Shown here: positions 59,301 through 64,000 of the stretch, in pieces
Layout of the letters: each line of letters begins with the position of its first letter
How positions within the stretch are numbered: position 1 is the stretch's first letter
Assembly (NCBI GenBank): GCA_946800325.1
Contig: OX326959.1
Location: 2,996,501 to 3,060,500 of the forward strand
Direction: 5' to 3'
Source of the DNA: Luzula sylvatica
Taxonomy: Eukaryota > Streptophyta > Magnoliopsida > Poales > Juncaceae
Length of the DNA: 64,000 nucleotides
Notes under the pieces: model-generated
The model's input: only the letters and a program-made list of their open reading frames with translations
What the model was told of the DNA's origin: nothing
Database searches by the model: none
Translations under genes and position numbers: made by a program

Positions 59301-62300
59301 CGGGGCGAACGATTTTGATATAAAAATCGTGCCATTTGAAGAAAGATTGAGAAAGCTACAATTGGACAATCTTCATATTCAATAATTCAAGATGAAATTC
59401 CTAAAAAAACAGTATTTTTTGTTAATTCGGGTTCAAAATACATCTTTTCCAAAATTCGGCTGCGCTGTTGCATTCCTCTCGTCGAGGCGAGCGATTTTGA
59501 TATGAAGATCGTGCCATTTCGAGAAAGTATGAGAAAGTTACAATGTGATAATCTTCGTATTCAATAATTCATGATGAAATTACCAAAAAAACTGTATTTT
59601 CTGTAAATTCGGGTTCAAAATACATAATTTCCCAAATTCGTTCGCGCTGCTGTATTCCTCTCGCCAGGGCGAACGATTTTGATATAAAAATCGTGCCATT
59701 TTGAGAAAGATTGAGAAAGCTACAATTGGACAATCTTCATATTCAATAATTCAAGATGAAATTACAAAAAAAACAGTATTTTTTGTTAATTCGGGTTCAA
59801 AATACGTAATTTCCAAAATTCGGCCGCGTTGTTGCATTCCTCTCGTCGAGTCGAGCGATTTTGATATGAAGATCGTGCCATTTCGAGAAAGTATGAGAAA
59901 GTTACAATGTGATAATCTTCGTATTCAATAATTCATGATGAAATTACCAAAAAAACTGTATTTTCTGTAAATTCGGGTTCAAAATACATAATTTCCCAAA
60001 TTCGTTCGCGCTGCTGTATTCCTCTCGCCGGGGCGAACGATTTTGATATAAAAATCGTGCCATTTTGAGAAAGATTGAGAAAGCTACAATTGGACAATCT
60101 TCATATTCAATAATTCAAGATGAAATTCCAAAAAAAACCTTATTTTTTGTTAATTCGGGTTCAAAATACGTAATTTCCAAAATTCGGCCGCGCTGTTGCA
60201 TTCCTCTCGTCGAGGCGAGCGATTTTGATATGAAGATCGTGACATTTCGAGAAAGTATGAGAAAGTAACAATGTGATAATCTTCGTATTCAATAATTCAA
60301 GATGAAATTACCAAAAAAACTGTATTTTCTGTAAATTCGGGTTCAAAATACATAATTTCCCAAATTCGTTCGCGCTGCTGTATTCCTCTCGCCGGGGCGA
60401 ACGATTTTGATATAAAAATCGTGCCATTTTGAGAAAGATTGAGAAAGCTACAATTGGACAATCTTCATATTCAATAATTGAAGATGAAATTCCAAAAAAA
60501 ACCTTATTTTTTGTTAATTCGGGTTCAAAATACGTAATTTCCAAAATTCGGCCGCGATGTTGCATTCCTCTCGTCGAGGCGAGCGATTTTGATATGAAGA
60601 TCGTGCCATTTCGAGAAAGTATGAGAAAGTAACAATGTGATAATCTTCGTATTCAATAATTCAAGATGAAATTACCAAAAAAACTGTATTTTCTGTAAAT
60701 TCGGGTTCAAAATACATAATTTCCCAAATTCGTTCGCGCTGCTGTATTCCTCTCGCCGGGGCGAACGATTTTGATATAAAAATCGTGCCATTTTGAGAAA
60801 GATTGAGAAAGCTACAATTGGACAATCTTCATATTCAATAATTGAAGATGAAATTCCAAAAAAAACCTTATTTTTTGTTAATTCGGGTTCAAAATACGTA
60901 ATTTCCAAAATTCGGCCGCGATGTTGCATTCCTCTCGTCGAGGCGAGCGATTTTGATATGAAGATCGTGCCATTTCGAGAAAGTATGAGAAAGTAACAAT
61001 GTGATAATCTTCGTATTCAATAATTCAAGATGAAATTACCAAAAAAACTGTATTTTCTATTAATTCGGGTTCAAAATACATAATTTCCCAAATTCGTTCG
61101 CGCTGCTGTATTCCTCTCGCCGGGGCGAACGATTTTGATATAAAAATCGCGCCATTTGGAGAAAGATTGAGAAAGCTACAATTGGACAATCTTCATATTC
61201 AATAATTCAAGATGAAATTCCAAAAAAAACCGTATTTTTTGTTAATTCGGGTTCAAAATACATCATTTCCAAAATTCGGCCGCGCTGTTGCATTCCTCTC
61301 GTCGAGGCGAGCGAACGATTTTGATATAAAAATCGTGCCATTTCGAGAAAGTATGAGAAAGTTACAATGTGATAATCTTCATATTCAATAATTCATGATG
61401 AAATTACCAAAAAAACTGTATTTTCTGTTAATTCGGGTTCAAAATACATAATTTTCCAAATTCGATCGCGCTGCTGTATTGCTCTCGCCGGGGCGAACGA
61501 TTTTGATATAAAAATCGTGCCATTTGAAGAAAGATTGAGAAAGCTACAATTGGACAATCTTCATATTCAATAATTCAAGATGAAATTCCTAAAAAAACCG
61601 TATTTTTTGTTAATTCGGGTTCAAAATACATCTTTTCCAAAATTCGGCCGCGCTGTTGCTTTCCTCTCGTCGAGGCGAGCGATTTTGATATGAATATCGT
61701 GCCATTTCGAGAAAGTATGAGAAAGTTACAATGTGATAATCTTCATATTCAATAATTCATGATGAAATTACCAAAAAAACTGTATTTTCGGTAAATTCGG
61801 GTTCAAAATACATAATTTCCCAAATTCGTTCACGCAGCCGTATTCCTCTCTCCGGGGCGAACGATTTTGATATAAAAATCGTGCCATTTGGAGAAAGATT
61901 GAGAAAGCTACAATTGGACAATCTTCATATTCAATAATTCAAGATGAAATTACAAAAAAAACCGTATTTTTTGTTAATTCGGGTTCAAAATACATCATTT
62001 CCAAAATTGGACCGCGTTGCTGCATTCCTGTCGTCGAGGCGAGCGATTTTGATATGAAGATCGTGCCATTTGGAGAAAGTATGAGAAAGTTACAAAGTGA
62101 TAATCTTCATATTCAATAATTCATGATGAAATTACCAAAAAAACTGTATTTTCTGTTAATTCGGGTTCAAAATACATAATTTTCCAAATTCGTTCGCGCT
62201 GCTGTATTCCTCTCGCCGGGGCGAATGATTTTGATATAAAAATCGTGCCATTTGGAGAAAGATTGAGAAAGCTACAATTGGACAATCTTCCTATTCAATA

Positions 62301-64000
62301 ATTCAAGATGAAATTCCAAAAAAAACCGTATTTTTTGTTAATTCGGGTTCAAAATACATCATTTCCAAAATTCGGCCGCAATGTTGCATTCGTCTCGTCG
62401 AGGCGAGCGATTTTGATATGAAGATCGTGCCATTTCGAGAAAGTATGAGAAAGTTACAATGTGATAATCTTCGTATTCAATAATTCATGATGAAATTACC
62501 AAAAAAACTGTATTTTCTATTAATTCGTGTTCAAAATACATAATTTCCCAAATTCGTTCGCGCTACCGTATTCCTCTCGCCAGGGCGAACGATTTTGATA
62601 TAAAAATCGTGCCATTTGGAGAAAGATTGAGAAAGCTACAATTGGACAATCTTCATATTCAATAATTCAAGATGAAATTAAAAAAAAAACCGTATTTTTT
62701 GTTAATTCGGGTTCAAAATACGTAATTTCCAAAATTCGGCCGCGTTGTTGCATTCCTCTCGTCGAGGCGAGCGATTTTGATATGAAGATCGTGCCATTTC
62801 GAGAAAGTATGAGAAAGTTACAATGTGATAATCTTCGTATTCAATAATTCATGATGAAATTACCAAAAAAACTGTATTTTCTGTAAATTCGGGTTCAAAA
62901 TACATAATTTCCCAAATTCGTTCGCGCTGCTGTATTCCTCTCGCCGGGGCGAACGATTTTGATATAAAAATCGTGCCATTTTGAGAAATATTGAGAAAGC
63001 TACAATTGGACAATCTTCATATTCAATAATTCAAGATGAAATTCCAAAAAGAACCTTATTTTTTGTTAATTCGGGTTCAAAATACGTAATTTCCAAAATT
63101 TGGCCGCGCTGTTGCATTCCTCTCGTCGAGGCGAGCGATTTTGATATGAAGATCGTGCCATTTCGAGAAAGTATGAGAAAGTAACAATGTGATAATCCTC
63201 GTATTCAATAATTCAAGATGAAATTACCAAAAAAACTGTATTTTCTATTAATTCGGGTTCAAAATACATAATTTCCCAAATTCGTTCGCGCTGCTGTATT
63301 CCTCTCGCCGGGGCGAACGATTTTCATATAAAAATCGCGCCATTTGGAGAAAGATTGAGAAAGCTACAATTGGACAATCTTCATATTGAATAATTCAAGA
63401 TGAAATTCCAAAAAAAACCGTATTTTTTGTTAATTCGGGTTCAAAATACATCATTTCCAAAATTCGGCCGCGCTGTTGCATTCCTCTCGTCGAGGCGAGC
63501 GAACGATTTTGATATAAAAATCGTGCCATTTCGAGAAAGTATGAGAAAGTTACAATGTGATAATCTTCATATTCAATAATTCATGATGAAATTACCAAAA
63601 AAACTGTATTTTCTGTTAATTCGGGTTCAAAATACATAATTTTCCAAATTCGATCGCGCTGTTGTATTGCTCTCGCCGGGGCGAACGATTTTGATATAAA
63701 AATCGTGCCATTTGAAGAAAGATTGAGAAAGCTACAATTGGACAATCTTCATATTCAATAATTCAAGATGAAATTCCTAAAAAAACCGTATTTTTTGTTA
63801 ATTCGGGTTCAAAATACATCTTTTCCAAAATTCGGCCGCGCTGTTGCATTCCTCTCGTCGAGGCGAGCGATTTTGATATGAATATCGTGCCATTTCGAGA
63901 AAGTATGAGAAAGTTACAATGTGATAATCTTCATATTCAATAATTCATGATGAAATTACCAAAAAAACTGTATTTTCGGTAAATTCGGGTTCAAAATACA
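53300..64000 (+). repeat. Sub-block with ~1460-bp HOR and local dimer expansions
   Basis: The marker GCCATTTTGAGAAA falls at about 54228, 54592, 56052, 57512, 57876, 58240, 59699, 60063, 60427, 60791 and 62979. Spacings are mixtures of 364, about 1460 and 2188 bp. A further marker, a 4-base insertion giving GCGAGCGAACGATTTTG, occurs near 55110, 56570, 58757, 61310 and 63500. Confidence 0.85.

Larger units (their letters stand above)
43584..64000 (+). repeat. Satellite array 2, right block
   Basis: Resumption of the 182-bp satellite after element D, in the same orientation and continuing past the right edge. About 112 monomers. Three organisations are visible: a mixed block (43584-48504), a phase-broken block (about 48505-53300) and a block with local dimer amplification (about 53300-64000). 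No gene is seen; repeated 67-codon and 85-codon frames track the repeat. Confidence 0.97.

Noticed and set aside
24911..63184. Recurrent 67-codon frames in array 2 (and 85-codon frames on the other strand)
   Set aside because: They recur only because the satellite recurs. The monomer length is not a multiple of three, there is no promoter or conserved protein pattern, and variants break the frame freely.
15788..64000. CENP-B box in the satellite
   Set aside because: TTCG and CGGG motifs occur, but none fits the NTTCGNNNNANNCGGGN spacing on either strand in the consensus monomers.

Overview
This window looks like heterochromatin from a flowering-plant nuclear genome. About 46 kb is tandem satellite DNA, and most of the rest is nested LTR retrotransposons. 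I see no ordinary host gene, rRNA, tRNA or CRISPR array. The plant assignment rests on initiator-Met-type primer binding sites, a Ty3/gypsy chromovirus with a C-terminal chromodomain, a Ty1/copia-type gag with CCHC knuckles, and an extra ORF resembling the 'putative plant transposon protein' family. The species cannot be named from the sequence alone.

Layout. (1) 1-5777: satellite array 1, unit about 368 bp, in minus orientation relative to the second array. (2) 5778-~8113: element A, a truncated LTR element on the plus strand (5' LTR, PBS, broken partial gag). (3) ~8114-9033, 9034-9363 and 15021-~15787: element B, an old decayed LTR element on the minus strand. (4) 9364-15020: element C, a complete and apparently intact chromovirus on the minus strand, inserted in the LTR of B (TSD CACAT, LTRs identical by eye, one 1646-codon gag-pol frame). 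(5) ~15788-35383 and 43584-64000: satellite array 2, monomer about 182 bp, alternating A and B types to give a 364-bp dimer, with several higher-order repeats (HORs). (6) 35384-43583: element D, a very young 8.2-kb LTR element on the minus strand, inserted cleanly in array 2 (TSD CAAAA, LTRs with about 3 differences in 1406 bp). D has no pol. It carries a gag with two in-frame stops and an intact 498-codon accessory ORF.

How the parts relate. A and D are the same family at different stages of decay. Their LTRs and the non-coding regions of D are packed with a CpG-rich palindrome close to GTCCGTTCGAACGGAC, almost always in pairs whose starts lie about 19-23 bp apart. The pairs sit upstream of the LTR TATA box and again upstream of the accessory ORF. 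D recently transposed without pol, so its reverse transcriptase and integrase must have come from another element. C belongs to a different superfamily and is not an obvious donor.

The satellites show their history. Array 1 contains three recombinants between its two unit types. About half of the array 1 unit is homologous to the 182-bp monomer of array 2; the other half is unrelated by eye. Array 2 has an 8-monomer HOR (about 1456 bp), a block where the dimer phase is broken and repeat lengths become 5, 7 and 9 monomers, and a block of local dimer amplification. A centromeric or pericentromeric location is plausible but is an inference. All counts and alignments were made by eye.
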